A DNA stretch of 64,000 nt from Sulfurospirillaceae bacterium (GTDB taxonomy: Bacteria; Campylobacterota; Campylobacteria; Campylobacterales; Sulfurospirillaceae). The translations under genes were made by a program, and so were the position numbers. The stretch spans positions 62,001-126,000 of the forward strand of contig JAQUGO010000008.1 of assembly GCA_028684065.1 (NCBI GenBank), written 5' to 3'. Below, piece after piece: positions 52,299 through 62,615 of this stretch; within the stretch, counting starts at the first letter, position 1, and each line of letters begins with the position of its first letter. The notes beneath the pieces were generated by a model, which saw only the letters and a program-made list of their open reading frames with translations, did not search any database and was not told the DNA's origin.

Positions 52299-52781
52299 TT
52301 AAGGCTGCTGTGCTTTTAGATATGCTTTTCGTTTTTCAATACCTTTAAAGCTTTTTTGGGTCAAATCAGGAAATGCACCATTTAAGCCTTTGCCATCATT
52401 CCCATGACATCCACCACAGTTACTGGTATAAAACATTTGAGCTTTTTGACCTTTCGCATCATCACTGCTTTTTTTACCGGAAAGAGATACTACATAACGG
52501 GCGATATTTGGGGCATCTTCTTTGGTCGCAATTCCTGCATCCATGGCGCCTCCAGGGTAGCCTAATGAACCATCCGAACCGTGGTTAATCACATTAAGGA
52601 TGTACTCTTCAAGATATTCATTGGTATCAATAATGCGGAGTTCCTTCTTCTGTGCTTCTTGTATGTCTACAACAACTTCAGGTATAGGCTTTACATGTAA
52701 AGGTTTTTTGGGTTCTTCTTTCTTTTCACAGCCAAGAAGAAGAATCCCCAAGAGAACCGTAATAAGAAATTTAAAAATCAC
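52299..52781 (-). CDS. lipoprotein cytochrome c
   Basis: 160 aa with a GTG start inside the end of the preceding gene. A lipobox (LLGILLLGC) predicts membrane attachment. One haem site, CGGCH, lies near residue 122. The part before it (LGYPGGAMDAGIATKEDAP, IARYVVSLSG) resembles the tail of a preceding cytochrome c domain with an axial methionine, as in CcoP, but no first CxxCH exists. So it may be a decayed di-haem protein. It is translationally linked to the haem-sensor diguanylate cyclase and may report electron flow to it. Confidence 0.85.
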   Translation of the reverse strand: MIFKFLITVLLGILLLGCEKKEEPKKPLHVKPIPEVVVDIQEAQKKELRIIDTNEYLEEYILNVINHGSDGSLGYPGGAMDAGIATKEDAPNIARYVVSLSGKKSSDDAKGQKAQMFYTSNCGGCHGNDGKGLNGAFPDLTQKSFKGIEKRKAYLKAQQP

Positions 52782-54603
52782 TCTTCATTTCTTTGTTTTC
52801 TATCATCGCAGGCTCAAAAAGCTTCACGCAATTACGCCCACTATCTTTGGCGGCATAAAGGGCTATATCTGCAAATTTAATGCATTTCCACATAGAATCA
52901 GAATCTTTAGAAAACATAGAAGCACCAACACTCAGTGTTTTGTAAAAACTGGCATTTGTATTGGATTGAATAGGCGATTTTTCAAAAGCGAGTCGTATTT
53001 TATTGGCAATAGTTTTAACCATATGTTCTTCACATTGATAAAGCAGAACAAGAAATTCTTCGCCACCAAAACGAAAAGCAGTATCAGCTTCTCGAATATT
53101 GTCTTTAAGTATTTTAGAAAGCATTTTTAGTGCTTTATCCCCCACATCATGTCCATAGGTGTCATTGACCATTTTGAAAAAGTCAATATCAATCATCAAT
53201 ATACCATACGTTGTCTCATTTCTTTTAGCTTGGGAAAGGGCTTTATCAATATACTCATCTAAATATTTACGATTATACAGTCCCGTTAGAGCATCGGTAG
53301 TGGAAGAAATTTTTAAAATTTCTGTTAAGTTTTTACTGACAAGTTCAGGGCGTGCAGCATCTATATAATTTTGAATGAGGGGTAATTTTTCATGAATTTT
53401 ATCAATTTCATCTTGTGAACTTGCCGACATTGTCAGTAAAAGTTCAAGGTCATCACTAATAAGATAAGGGATACATAAATAATGTTCGCATACATCGCTG
53501 CATGAGCCACAAATATTGGTAAATGTATTTGAATTGACCATTTGTTTGGTACGCATAGCCCGACATCGTGGGTCAATTGGCCTTTGAACTGTTGAAGCAT
53601 CGAAAACAATTGTTGGATGTATCGCATGTTTGCCTGTTTCTACAAGTGTAAAATCTTTGAGGTGAATTACATCTTTGAGAATCATGCCAATACGGTCATA
53701 GACATGCTCTTTATCTTCATCAAACTCAATGGTGCGTTTAAATTGGTAGATGTCGGAGAGCTCATGAACGATATTTTTCACTTCAAGAAGCAGGTCTTGA
53801 TCAGTTTGTGATTTCAATGAGAGGAATTTTTTAATCGACCCTTCGATATCCACTAATGTAAGCTCCAATTTGTCAAAAAAGGAGTTAATCCAAAAGCGTA
53901 CATTCTGACAATCTGGACTGCTTCCAAAAGGTCGAACTCTTCGTCTATAATCACCCTCTTGTGCTTTTTTCATCACAAAATTAATTGAGTCAAAAAGACC
54001 CATTAAAGGCTTCATAGAGCGGTTAATAATGAAAAAGACTAAAATCATAATAAGAATAGAAAAGCCAAGAATAATAGAAGATGTCCAAATCCCATTATTG
54101 CGTAATTCTTCAAGATCAAACACCATACTGACGACACCTAAAACATGACCTTCTTGAGCGGCATGGCATTTTAAGCAGTTAGGATTGCCATTTTCTTTAG
54201 CGATATAAGGAGCTGTGACACGAAGTTTCACATGCTGCGAGGTTTCTTCAGTGTTTTTATAGATTCTTCCATTTTTAAGGACTTGTTCATCAATAGCATC
54301 ACGTACTATTTCATTATTACGTCCTTTGCCAAATTGGTCGATAACATTTTGACCTCTTGCTATCCAGAGGGACTCTACACCTTTTGATGTTGCGATTTTT
54401 TTTAGAAAGAAATCGCGTTGGTCCATTGTGCCGCTGAGCATGTGTGCGGTTAATCCATCCTGGATGAGTTCCGCAATCACTTCCGCTTTTTCTTCAGCAT
54501 TTTTCATGCCAAAATGACGCAATGAAACCGTTGAAATAATCAATAAAAGTGCAAATGAAATAAAAATCGTCCCAAGAATAATGAAAGAGAGTTTTTTCTG
54601 CAT
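52771..54603 (-). CDS. diguanylate cyclase with c-type haem sensor domain
   Basis: 610 aa. An N-terminal membrane helix and a second near residue 185 enclose a periplasmic DUF3365-like domain containing CLKCH near residue 146, a c-type haem site. A HAMP-like stretch follows, then a cytoplasmic cysteine-rich domain (CRAMRTK, CGSCSDVCEHYLC), and a GGDEF domain with intact GGEEF active site (FGGEEFLVL). It should make c-di-GMP in response to redox state, a gas or a haem ligand. It overlaps the lipoprotein cytochrome c gene by 11 bp. Confidence 0.88.
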   Translation of the reverse strand: MQKKLSFIILGTIFISFALLLIISTVSLRHFGMKNAEEKAEVIAELIQDGLTAHMLSGTMDQRDFFLKKIATSKGVESLWIARGQNVIDQFGKGRNNEIVRDAIDEQVLKNGRIYKNTEETSQHVKLRVTAPYIAKENGNPNCLKCHAAQEGHVLGVVSMVFDLEELRNNGIWTSSIILGFSILIMILVFFIINRSMKPLMGLFDSINFVMKKAQEGDYRRRVRPFGSSPDCQNVRFWINSFFDKLELTLVDIEGSIKKFLSLKSQTDQDLLLEVKNIVHELSDIYQFKRTIEFDEDKEHVYDRIGMILKDVIHLKDFTLVETGKHAIHPTIVFDASTVQRPIDPRCRAMRTKQMVNSNTFTNICGSCSDVCEHYLCIPYLISDDLELLLTMSASSQDEIDKIHEKLPLIQNYIDAARPELVSKNLTEILKISSTTDALTGLYNRKYLDEYIDKALSQAKRNETTYGILMIDIDFFKMVNDTYGHDVGDKALKMLSKILKDNIREADTAFRFGGEEFLVLLYQCEEHMVKTIANKIRLAFEKSPIQSNTNASFYKTLSVGASMFSKDSDSMWKCIKFADIALYAAKDSGRNCVKLFEPAMIENKEMKSDF

Positions 54604-54626
54604 AATGAACCTATATATAAAAGAAA

Positions 54627-56438
54627 TTATTCAACGGTAACGCTTTTAGCAAGGTTACGAGGCATATCGACATCATTACCTAGGCGAATTGAAATTTCAA
54701 GTGCTAAAAGTTGCGTAATTAACATCATTTCAAAAAATTCACCCATAGGATGGATATGGGCTTTGGTTTTAATAAAATCATCGGCTAATTCAAATGTTTC
54801 AGGACTAATCACAAGCAGTGTAGAATCGCGTGCACTAAGTTCTTCAACATTACTTTTCATCTTGTCGTATAGCAATGTTTTAGGCATAAGCGCTATTGTG
54901 AAAAGTTCACTATCGGCCAAGGCAATCGGGCCATGTTTCATTTCACCAGCAGGATACCCCTCTGCATGTAAATAGCTAATTTCTTTAAGTTTTAAAGCAC
55001 CTTCAAGAGCAAGTGGGTAAAAAATATCTCGGCCGATAAAGAAAAAGCCGTGCCCATGCAGGTAGCGTTTAGAAAGGCGATGAAGCTTTTCATGAATGGC
55101 TTCATCGACATGTAAAGCTAAAGGGATTCGTAATAAAGCTTCGATTTCTTCAGTCATAAGTTCAGAAGGAATGGTTTTTTTCTGTTCTCCCATAAAAAGG
55201 GTGAAAAGCCAGAGGGTAATCACTTGTGTCGCAAAAGCTTTTGTGCTTGCCACACCTTTTTCAATGCCTGCTCGGGTTAATAGTGTAAAATCAGCGGTTC
55301 GAACGATGGATGAATTGTCTACATTACAAATAGCAAGAGTCGTCATACCTCTATTTTTAGCCATTTTGAGTGCTTCTAAGGTATCCGCTGTTTCACCGCT
55401 TTGTGAAATTACTACAAAAAGTGTTGTCGTATCTAAAAGAGGCGTTTTATAACGAAATTCACTGGCAATTTCTACATTGCATCGCACTTTTGCAAGGCGT
55501 TCAAAAAGATAACTCGCGGTGAGTGCCGCGTGATAACTCGTACCGCATGCACAAATTTTAATAGCATTAATATTATCGAAATTAATATGACTGAGTTCAT
55601 CAAGAACAACGGAATTACCTTTAATACGGCCCATTAAGGTTTCACCGACAACGAGTGATTGTTCATAAATCTCTTTTTCCATAAAGAAACGATATCCGTC
55701 TTTTTGTGCAGAAATTTTATCTAGCGTTAAAGGTTGCATCTTTAAAGATTGAGATGTAGTGTTTTTTAAAAGCGTGATAGAATGATTTTGTGCCCAGCCA
55801 TATTGACCATCTTCTAAGTACATAACCTCTTTAACCCATCCAATTAAGGGAGCATCTGAAGAACTAAAAAAGATTTCATTGTCGGTGCTTTTACCAATCA
55901 CAAGAGGGACGGCATTCTTAGCAAAAAAGATAACATCAGGCTCTTTAAGGCTAATCAATAAAATAGCGTAAGCCCCTTGTAAAGAGGAGACGGTTTTTTC
56001 AAAAGCGCTAAAAGCTGTTTCACCATTTCGTATAAATTTTTCAAATAGATGAACGATGACTTCAGTGTCAGTTTGACTTAAAAATTCAACGCCATCTTTA
56101 AGAAGGTCTTCTTTAATTTCTTTATAATTTTCAATAATTCCATTATGGATAACATATGAGAATTTTCCCCAATGAGGATGTGCGTTAATTTCTGTAGGCT
56201 TACCATGTGTTGCCCATCTCGTATGTCCAATACCTATACCAAAACCACTGGAACTATAATTTTTTGTTTTGGCATCCAAATGGCTTAGTTTACCTGTTGC
56301 TTTAAATGAATCAATTTCGCCATTTTTTAAAACAGCAATACCTGCAGAATCATACCCTCGGTATTCGAGTTCTTTAAGCCCACTTAATAAAAAGTTTCGT
56401 TTTTCTTTTACACCGATATAGCCAACAATGCCACACAT
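54627..56438 (-). CDS. glmS: glutamine-fructose-6-phosphate aminotransferase GlmS
   Basis: 603 aa. The glutaminase domain starts at MCGIVGYIG, with Cys2 as nucleophile after Met removal, and holds HTRWATHG. Two SIS domains follow (ACGTSYHAAL, SQSGETADTLEAL; then GRDIFYPLALEGALKLKEISY), ending DMPRNLAKSVTVE. It makes glucosamine-6-phosphate for the cell wall. It lies 20 nt after glnD, too close for a riboswitch or ribozyme leader. Confidence 0.97.
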   Translation of the reverse strand: MCGIVGYIGVKEKRNFLLSGLKELEYRGYDSAGIAVLKNGEIDSFKATGKLSHLDAKTKNYSSSGFGIGIGHTRWATHGKPTEINAHPHWGKFSYVIHNGIIENYKEIKEDLLKDGVEFLSQTDTEVIVHLFEKFIRNGETAFSAFEKTVSSLQGAYAILLISLKEPDVIFFAKNAVPLVIGKSTDNEIFFSSSDAPLIGWVKEVMYLEDGQYGWAQNHSITLLKNTTSQSLKMQPLTLDKISAQKDGYRFFMEKEIYEQSLVVGETLMGRIKGNSVVLDELSHINFDNINAIKICACGTSYHAALTASYLFERLAKVRCNVEIASEFRYKTPLLDTTTLFVVISQSGETADTLEALKMAKNRGMTTLAICNVDNSSIVRTADFTLLTRAGIEKGVASTKAFATQVITLWLFTLFMGEQKKTIPSELMTEEIEALLRIPLALHVDEAIHEKLHRLSKRYLHGHGFFFIGRDIFYPLALEGALKLKEISYLHAEGYPAGEMKHGPIALADSELFTIALMPKTLLYDKMKSNVEELSARDSTLLVISPETFELADDFIKTKAHIHPMGEFFEMMLITQLLALEISIRLGNDVDMPRNLAKSVTVE

Positions 56439-56458
56439 ATATTTTTCCTCGTTATTCG

Positions 56459-58984
56459 TTAAATAAAAAAATCTAAAATTTGTTGTTTATTTTTACATAA
56501 ACCGTCTGTCTTTTCAATTAAGAGCATGTTCCGGGTTCGATTCTTTATGGTTTGAATTTTTGCCATTGAAATATCAATCTGATGGTCATCGAAAATACTC
56601 ATCAGGTAGGCCATAAGGCCATTTTGGTTTTTTGCATTAATATGCATTGAAGCATAATTTTTTGAATGCTCACAATTAATGGTGATTTCTCCCTCTAAAA
56701 TAAGAGGTTTTTTCAGTGAGAGTTTTTTACTCATATCAAAAGAGTTATCGACGAGTTCTTTGATATAATCAATATCACAAGGTTCAACTTTTTCATTAAA
56801 ATCTATTTGAAAGTATTTTTTTCCATCAAAAAGTTTATAAATATCCATATGGACTAAGTCAAGATAGGAAAGTTTTCCTAACAGATAACCGATATTAAAA
56901 CTTAGTCCTCTAATGACAGTAATCCCTAAGTGTGTATCATTTGTAATTTTAAAACGGTAAGAATCAATAGGAGTCTCTTCGGTTTCTGTGACTATTTGGA
57001 CAATTTCTTGTGGTTTTTGCTTTATATAAAAATAGTTGGATTGTATTGAGAGTGCTTTTTTTTGCAATGCTTTTGAAAGCGCTAAAAAATCAGGAGATTT
57101 TTTAAGTGCATTTTCTTTGCGTAAGCGTTTGGCTGTTTCATCGATAAGTTCTTCTTTGTTAAACATTTCCATTGAAAAATTATAAAACTCACGTAATAAT
57201 TTAGCACTAAAACCTGAATAGATATTTTCATTCACAGCATTCATGTCTGAATACGTTAGTATATAGAGCATTTTTAGAATTTGTGGCGATTGAAGTTTGG
57301 TGATAAAAGAGAGAACCACTTGTTCATTATAGATATCTTCTCGAATAGCGGTATTGCTCATAAGGGTATGGAATTTTATCAAAATCATAGCTGTCGTAAT
57401 AGCTTCTTCCGAAAAGTCTAACTTTTGAGCATAAAAACGGAAGATTCGTGCACCCAACTCACTATGGTTTTCTTTGCGCCCTTTTCCGATGTCATGTAAA
57501 AAGACCACAAGTTTCATTAACGCTTTGCCCTCAGGACAAAGGTCATCAAAAAGGGCTTTGATAAAAGGTTCTTTGATGTGTTCTAGATGGTATAAACTGT
57601 GTAAAGAGTGAATGTCGACAGGGTATTTGTGATAGCCATCAAATTGTGCGAGATTGACGATATGTTTAAACGGTTTAATCAATTGTTGTAGCAAAGAAGC
57701 TTCGTATAAAAGATTAAATATGGCATAGACATTAGGGTTAAAAAGGATAGCTTTGACATAGCGATAAGTTTTTTTGGAGTTATGTTCAGGAAATCGACTA
57801 CGTCTGATATAGTCAACATAACTAATGTCAAAGTTTATTGTTGGATTGTCGAAGCCTTGTAGTTGTTCTAAGGCCATATTGATATGAAGGCTAGGTTTTT
57901 TAAATGAAGCAATAATACGGTTATCGACATTGTAAAGACCCGATTCGATACGGCCATGTCTTAAGGATTCAATCATTGAAAGGTTGCATAATAAGCTAGC
58001 GGTGAGTTTTTTGACAAAGATTTGACACGTAATATCAATGGTATGCATTGCGGCCAAAGTTTTTGTCGAAAGTTGTGTTTGTGCATTTTTCAAAATTTTA
58101 TTTTGGAAGCCTAGCTTTTGGGCCACATCTGGAATAAACTCAAGATTTAAAACATCTTGTTTCTTTTTAGCACTTAAATGCAGGGCTGAGCGTACACGGT
58201 ATAAAAATTCTAAAGCGATACGGAACTCTCGAAACTCTTCTTCATTGATAATATTAGGTACTAAATCACGTAATCGCACACTACCAAAGAGAATTTTACA
58301 AATCCACGCTAAAGTATTGGCATCCCTAAGTCCACCCACTCCTTCTTTAATGTGGGGCTCCATACTCATAGGATTTTGCTTGCGGCGTTCATCGTTGGCA
58401 GCCAAAATTTGGCCAATGACATTCTTTCTATCCCACTTTTGTATTTTTAACAATTCTCTTTCAGTTTCCATCCAAAGCAGTTTAGAGCCACATAAATAAC
58501 GAGACTCTAGCATCGCTGTTTTAATGGTTAAATCCTGATTACTTGCGCCTACTAATTCACTCAGTTTGTGGGTTCGATGTCCTAGTTTCATACCCGCATC
58601 CCATGCTAAATAAAGCATTGCTTGGATCATGGGCTCAATGTTATATCCTGGAACATCTTTATAGACAATCATCAAATCAACATCCGAATAAACACACAAT
58701 TCTTCTCTGCCATAACTTCCCATTCCTACTAATACAATAGGAATAGCATTGGCAAAAGGCATATAATTACCAAAATATTTCCGTAAGATATATTTGTAAA
58801 TAAGAACAATAAAAAGATCGATTTTTTTGGTGTGCTTGACGAGAAAATCTTTACCTTGATTTTCAACAAAAATTTCATTTAGCGAACCCAAATAACTTTT
58901 AATATGCTCTTTAATGAGTTTTGAAATTTCAAAATCGCTGGCATTTTTATCAAGTAGGTCTTCAATAATATGTTCAATTTCCAT
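56459..58984 (-). CDS. glnD: [protein-PII] uridylyltransferase/uridylyl-removing enzyme GlnD
   Basis: 841 aa. The nucleotidyltransferase site is [18 protein letters not shown] (GSxGR plus DxD). An HD domain carries [17 protein letters not shown] for de-uridylylation. Two C-terminal ACT-like domains follow; the last is shortened relative to E. coli. It senses glutamine and modifies PII. The gene is divergent from trpB and heads glmS. Confidence 0.92.
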   Translation of the reverse strand: MEIEHIIEDLLDKNASDFEISKLIKEHIKSYLGSLNEIFVENQGKDFLVKHTKKIDLFIVLIYKYILRKYFGNYMPFANAIPIVLVGMGSYGREELCVYSDVDLMIVYKDVPGYNIEPMIQAMLYLAWDAGMKLGHRTHKLSELVGASNQDLTIKTAMLESRYLCGSKLLWMETERELLKIQKWDRKNVIGQILAANDERRKQNPMSMEPHIKEGVGGLRDANTLAWICKILFGSVRLRDLVPNIINEEEFREFRIALEFLYRVRSALHLSAKKKQDVLNLEFIPDVAQKLGFQNKILKNAQTQLSTKTLAAMHTIDITCQIFVKKLTASLLCNLSMIESLRHGRIESGLYNVDNRIIASFKKPSLHINMALEQLQGFDNPTINFDISYVDYIRRSRFPEHNSKKTYRYVKAILFNPNVYAIFNLLYEASLLQQLIKPFKHIVNLAQFDGYHKYPVDIHSLHSLYHLEHIKEPFIKALFDDLCPEGKALMKLVVFLHDIGKGRKENHSELGARIFRFYAQKLDFSEEAITTAMILIKFHTLMSNTAIREDIYNEQVVLSFITKLQSPQILKMLYILTYSDMNAVNENIYSGFSAKLLREFYNFSMEMFNKEELIDETAKRLRKENALKKSPDFLALSKALQKKALSIQSNYFYIKQKPQEIVQIVTETEETPIDSYRFKITNDTHLGITVIRGLSFNIGYLLGKLSYLDLVHMDIYKLFDGKKYFQIDFNEKVEPCDIDYIKELVDNSFDMSKKLSLKKPLILEGEITINCEHSKNYASMHINAKNQNGLMAYLMSIFDDHQIDISMAKIQTIKNRTRNMLLIEKTDGLCKNKQQILDFFI

Positions 58985-59009
58985 ACGCCATCCTCATAAT
59001 GCTTTGTGA

Positions 59010-59015
59010 TATAAT
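59010..59015 (+). promoter_or_regulatory. extended -10 box of trpB
   Basis: TTGTGATATAATAC supplies an extended TATAAT, 62 bp upstream of the trpB ATG in the gap divergent from glnD. Confidence 0.5.
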
Positions 59016-59076
59016 ACAGAAAATGAGCCTATATCTAGCTCAAAAGAGAGTTAATTTTTACTCAAAAAGGATACTT

Positions 59077-60288
59077 ATGATACAAAAGCCTTATCTTAAA
59101 GCCTTTCCCGATACAAAAGGGTATTTTGGAAAATTTGGTGGAGCATTTTTGCCCCCTGTATTGATTGAACAGTTTCAGAAGATTGAGCAAGCCTATTTAA
59201 CCATTGGCAATTCGCACAATTTTATTCAAGAGCTGAGGGACATCCGTAAGCATTATCAAGGTCGCCCCACACCGGTGTATTACGCAAAACGTTTAACAGA
59301 GTATGTTGGTGGAGCCAGAATTTATCTTAAACGAGAAGATTTGAATCATACGGGTGCTCACAAGCTTAATCACTGTATGGGTGAAGCGCTATTGGCTAAA
59401 TATTTGGGTAAGAAAAAATTGATTGCAGAAACGGGAGCAGGGCAACACGGTGTGGCTCTTGCGACCGCAGCGGCGTATTTTGGATTAGAGTGTGAAATTC
59501 ATATGGGTGAAGTAGATATTGCCAAAGAACATCCCAATGTTGTTCGTATGCGGATCCTTGGCGCGAAAATAGTACCCGTCAGTTTTGGAGCTAGAACTCT
59601 TAAAGAAGCCGTAGATTCAGCTTTTGAAGCCTATCTAAAAGATCCCGAAAATAGCATTTATTGCATCGGCTCTGTTGTTGGTCCGCATCCTTTTCCAATG
59701 ATGGTGAGAGATTTTCAAAGTGTTGTGGGCATCGAAGCAAGAGAGCAATTTTTAGAGATGACAGGTAATTTACCTGATAATTTGGTCGCATGTGTGGGTG
59801 GTGGTAGTAATGCAATGGGACTTTTTTCAGCGTTCATTGAAGACCCTTGCGAGATGTATGGTGTTGAACCAGGTGGTACAGGCACAAAATTAGGTGAGCA
59901 TGCCGCAAGTTTAACATATGGTACTGAGGGCATTTTACATGGGTTTAATTCCATTATGCTTAAAAACGAAGAGGGTGAGCCTGCGGCTGTTTATTCCATC
60001 GCAAGTGGTTTGGATTATCCTTCCGTTGGACCAGAACATGCCTACTTGAATACGACAGGACGCACAAAAGTTGGCATTGCCGATGATAAAGAAACGATTC
60101 AAGCCTTTTATGATTTAAGCCATTATGAAGGCATCATCCCAGCCCTTGAGAGTGCTCACGCTGTTGCTTTTGCCATGAAGCTCGCTAAAGAAAAACCGTA
60201 TGAATCTATCTTGGTCAATCTTAGTGGACGAGGCGATAAAGATATTGATTTTGTGGTCGCTAATTATAAGCCAGAAGATTATTTGTAA
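59077..60288 (+). CDS. trpB: tryptophan synthase beta chain TrpB
   Basis: 403 aa from the ATG at 59077 with AAAGGA upstream; the open frame begins 26 codons earlier without a good ribosome site. The PLP lysine lies in [15 protein letters not shown], the catalytic glutamate in AETGAGQHG and the phosphate-binding loop in GGGSNAMG. It is the TrpA-dependent TrpB1 type by its COMM-domain sequence. No trpA or other trp gene is adjacent, and a terminator follows, so it is transcribed alone. Confidence 0.95.
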   Translation: MIQKPYLKAFPDTKGYFGKFGGAFLPPVLIEQFQKIEQAYLTIGNSHNFIQELRDIRKHYQGRPTPVYYAKRLTEYVGGARIYLKREDLNHTGAHKLNHCMGEALLAKYLGKKKLIAETGAGQHGVALATAAAYFGLECEIHMGEVDIAKEHPNVVRMRILGAKIVPVSFGARTLKEAVDSAFEAYLKDPENSIYCIGSVVGPHPFPMMVRDFQSVVGIEAREQFLEMTGNLPDNLVACVGGGSNAMGLFSAFIEDPCEMYGVEPGGTGTKLGEHAASLTYGTEGILHGFNSIMLKNEEGEPAAVYSIASGLDYPSVGPEHAYLNTTGRTKVGIADDKETIQAFYDLSHYEGIIPALESAHAVAFAMKLAKEKPYESILVNLSGRGDKDIDFVVANYKPEDYL

Positions 60289-60295
60289 GAAACCA

Positions 60296-60321
60296 AGAAG
60301 AGGCTTTAAAGAGCCTCTTCT
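60296..60321 (+). terminator. trpB terminator
   Basis: AGAAGAGGCT pairs with AGCCTCTTCT over a 6-nt loop, 8 nt after the trpB stop. Only a short T content follows. Confidence 0.7.
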
Positions 60322-60354
60322 AAGTCAAAGAGCGTTACATGTAGAGAAAAAAAT

Positions 60355-60960
60355 TTAATCTACCAGTATAATTCCCATCGATTCCAGTAGAAAAAGGGCT
60401 TCATAGCGTCTGAAAATCGCTCCTTTAAGGTGATTGAATCGAATATCTATCATTGTGTTTTGAGCGTCCATAAAGTTGACATTTTCTAAATGGGTATTAT
60501 TAAATAAAGTTCCCTTAAAATTACTGCCACTTAAATCGGCTTTTTTCAATGTTGCATTGCGGAAATCGACCTCTTTGACGCGACACTCTTTTATCACAAA
60601 TCCTTCTAAATTTAAACCAAAAAAGTTACTATCATCCAAAATACAATCATTAAAAAACAAAGGTTCAGCATTCAGTAGGCTATGCCAGTCGGCTTTTGTC
60701 CAATCTATCCCAATCATTTTGCATGAAGTAAATTTAACGTTACTCATTTTAGTATTGGCTAATTTTGTTAGACTAAGATTACAGCTTTCAAAACGGCATT
60801 CAGTAAACTTGCATGAGGAAAAAAAAGCTTCATTAAAGTCGCAGGAAACAAAGGTGCAGTCATCAAATTCTGCCTTGGTGATTGTTAAACCCTGCAGATT
60901 AATGCCTTTAAAGGTTTCTGCGAATACATCCATAGTATCAGTTATATAGTCTAAGATCAC
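60355..60960 (-). CDS. pentapeptide-repeat protein (Qnr-like)
   Basis: 201 aa with a GTG start behind AAAGG at 7 nt. Repeats of the form A(D/N)LxF fill most of it (FDDCTFVSCDFNEAFFSSC, NLSLTKLANTKM, DFRNATLKKADLSGSNF), folding as a right-handed quadrilateral helix. The two-part layout with a break near residue 100 resembles Qnr/MfpA DNA mimics that protect gyrase, but many such proteins have other roles. No resistance function can be claimed from sequence. Confidence 0.85.
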   Translation of the reverse strand: MILDYITDTMDVFAETFKGINLQGLTITKAEFDDCTFVSCDFNEAFFSSCKFTECRFESCNLSLTKLANTKMSNVKFTSCKMIGIDWTKADWHSLLNAEPLFFNDCILDDSNFFGLNLEGFVIKECRVKEVDFRNATLKKADLSGSNFKGTLFNNTHLENVNFMDAQNTMIDIRFNHLKGAIFRRYEALFLLESMGIILVD

Positions 60961-61026
60961 AATAGAGCCTTTTGGGAATGATTACTTATCCATTTAAATG
61001 GAGATTAAAAAGGTAGTAAACTTTTT

Positions 61027-61386
61027 TCATTTACAGACGAAGGTGATAAGATCAAATTCAATCGTTCCAATACGAGGGTGGCTTAGCCAGTCGGATGGGT
61101 TGTTTGCAATGTCTTTGACAGAGCGCGGGCTGCTCCCCATCATACGTATACTTCGTGTACTACAGTTAATTTCTGAACGTATAAACAATAGGGTGTTGGC
61201 CGTTACGCTTTCAAAGACAATACTATAATTGGTATCGTTTTTTCTAGTTTCCAGCATATAATATTTTGATAAGCTACCATAAGCAGTTTGTGGAATAGGT
61301 GTCTCTTTGATAGTATCGACGCCGTAAAGGCAAAGAGTTAGCGGTATTAAAAGCATTATACAACGTTGTATCAATCGGGTATTCAT
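61027..61386 (-). CDS. small exported hypothetical protein
   Basis: 119 aa with a hydrophobic N-terminal signal (CIMLLIPLTLCLYG) and a likely cleavage after it. The rest has three cysteines and a pattern ending IGTIEFDLITFVC, but no family I recognise. No operon partner is evident: the gene before it on the minus strand direction is the divergent mqnE. The coding assignment rests on length, signal peptide and clean non-overlap. Confidence 0.65.
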   Translation of the reverse strand: MNTRLIQRCIMLLIPLTLCLYGVDTIKETPIPQTAYGSLSKYYMLETRKNDTNYSIVFESVTANTLLFIRSEINCSTRSIRMMGSSPRSVKDIANNPSDWLSHPRIGTIEFDLITFVCK

Positions 61387-61489
61387 CGTGACTCTTTTTT
61401 AGCTAAATATTTATAAATTATACTATAATCACATCATAACATATGTCAAATACAATTTTGTTTTAACCTCTCTTTATAAAAAAAATTGC

Positions 61490-61495
61490 TAGAAT
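61490..61495 (+). promoter_or_regulatory. -10 box of mqnE
   Basis: TTGCTAGAAT gives an extended TAGAAT -10, 33 bp before the mqnE ATG. Confidence 0.45.
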
Positions 61496-61528
61496 CTTTA
61501 CTTTAATTTTACACCATGAAAGTAACGT

Positions 61529-62593
61529 ATGAATCTTCTTGAAAAGTTAGACAATAATGAGCGCTTAAGTTTAGAAGATGGAATAGCTTTATACGAGCTA
61601 GACCTCTTTACACTGGGCAAATATGCCAACGCAAAACGAAGAGCACTCCACCAGAACAAGGCTTTTTTTAATATTAATCGACATATTAATCCCACCAATA
61701 TTTGCAAAGACATTTGTAAATTTTGCGCTTTTTCTGCTAACCGTAAAAATCCTAACCCTTACACCATGAGCCACGAAGAGATTTTAAACATTTTAGATCA
61801 TTCCATTAAAAATGGTATTACTGAAGTGCATGTGGTTTCCGCACACAATCCTGATGCTGGATTTGAGTGGTATATGGAGATTTTTTCTAAAATCAAAGCG
61901 CGATTTCCTTCTTTACATGTCAAGGCTTTGACGGCTGCTGAGATTAACTTTTTAGCGACTCAATATAAACTCAGTTTTGCTGAAGTCATTGATAAAATGA
62001 TTGAATATGGTGTTGATTCAATGCCAGGAGGCGGGGCTGAAATTTTTGATGAAAAAGTACGTGATTATATCTGTAAGGGTAAAGTAAGCTCAATAGAATG
62101 GTTGCAGATTCACGAATTGTGGCATAAAAGAGGGCATGAGTCTAATGCGACGATGCTATTTGGACATGTGGAAAGTCGTGAAAATCGAATCGACCATATG
62201 CTTCGTTTACGTGCTTTGCAAGATATTACAGGTGGTTTTAATGCTTTTATTCCTCTTGTATATCAACGTGAGAATAACTATTTGCATGTAGAGAACTTTT
62301 TAAGTTCCAATGAAATTTTAAAAACGTATGCAATTAGCCGCTTGATGCTGGATAATATCGCGCATATTAAAGCATATTGGGCGACATCAACGATTAACTT
62401 AGCTTTAGTAGCCCTTGAATATGGCGCTGATGACCTCGATGGAACGATTGAAGCTGAAGCGATTCAGTCTGCAGCGGGAGCTAAAAGTGCCCATGGTCTC
62501 AAACTTGAAACCTTTTTAGAATTGATAGAAACAAGTAATTTTATACCAGTTCAGCGCGATAGTCTTTATAATGAATTACGAATTTACAACTAA
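61529..62593 (+). CDS. mqnE: aminofutalosine synthase MqnE
   Basis: 354 aa radical SAM enzyme with the cluster motif CKDICKFC (Cx3Cx2C) near residue 60 within INPTNICKDICKFCAFSAN, typical of MqnE rather than MqnC. Further MqnE/CofH-family features are HVVSAHNPDAGFEWY, SMPGGGAEIF and GADDLDGTIEAE. It joins SAM to 3-[(1-carboxyvinyl)oxy]benzoate in the futalosine pathway to menaquinone, the quinone used by anaerobic respiration in this phylum. Confidence 0.93.
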   Translation: MNLLEKLDNNERLSLEDGIALYELDLFTLGKYANAKRRALHQNKAFFNINRHINPTNICKDICKFCAFSANRKNPNPYTMSHEEILNILDHSIKNGITEVHVVSAHNPDAGFEWYMEIFSKIKARFPSLHVKALTAAEINFLATQYKLSFAEVIDKMIEYGVDSMPGGGAEIFDEKVRDYICKGKVSSIEWLQIHELWHKRGHESNATMLFGHVESRENRIDHMLRLRALQDITGGFNAFIPLVYQRENNYLHVENFLSSNEILKTYAISRLMLDNIAHIKAYWATSTINLALVALEYGADDLDGTIEAEAIQSAAGAKSAHGLKLETFLELIETSNFIPVQRDSLYNELRIYN

Positions 62594-62615
62594 AATCTTA
62601 CAAAAAGGATAGACA

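Noticed and set aside
56439-56458. glmS ribozyme or riboswitch
   Set aside because: Only 20 nt separate glnD from glmS.
58038-58499. Plus-strand ORF of 153 codons inside glnD, and similar long antisense frames at 40449-40904 and 16540-16884
   Set aside because: They lie opposite strongly conserved genes, lack ribosome sites and encode no recognisable pattern.
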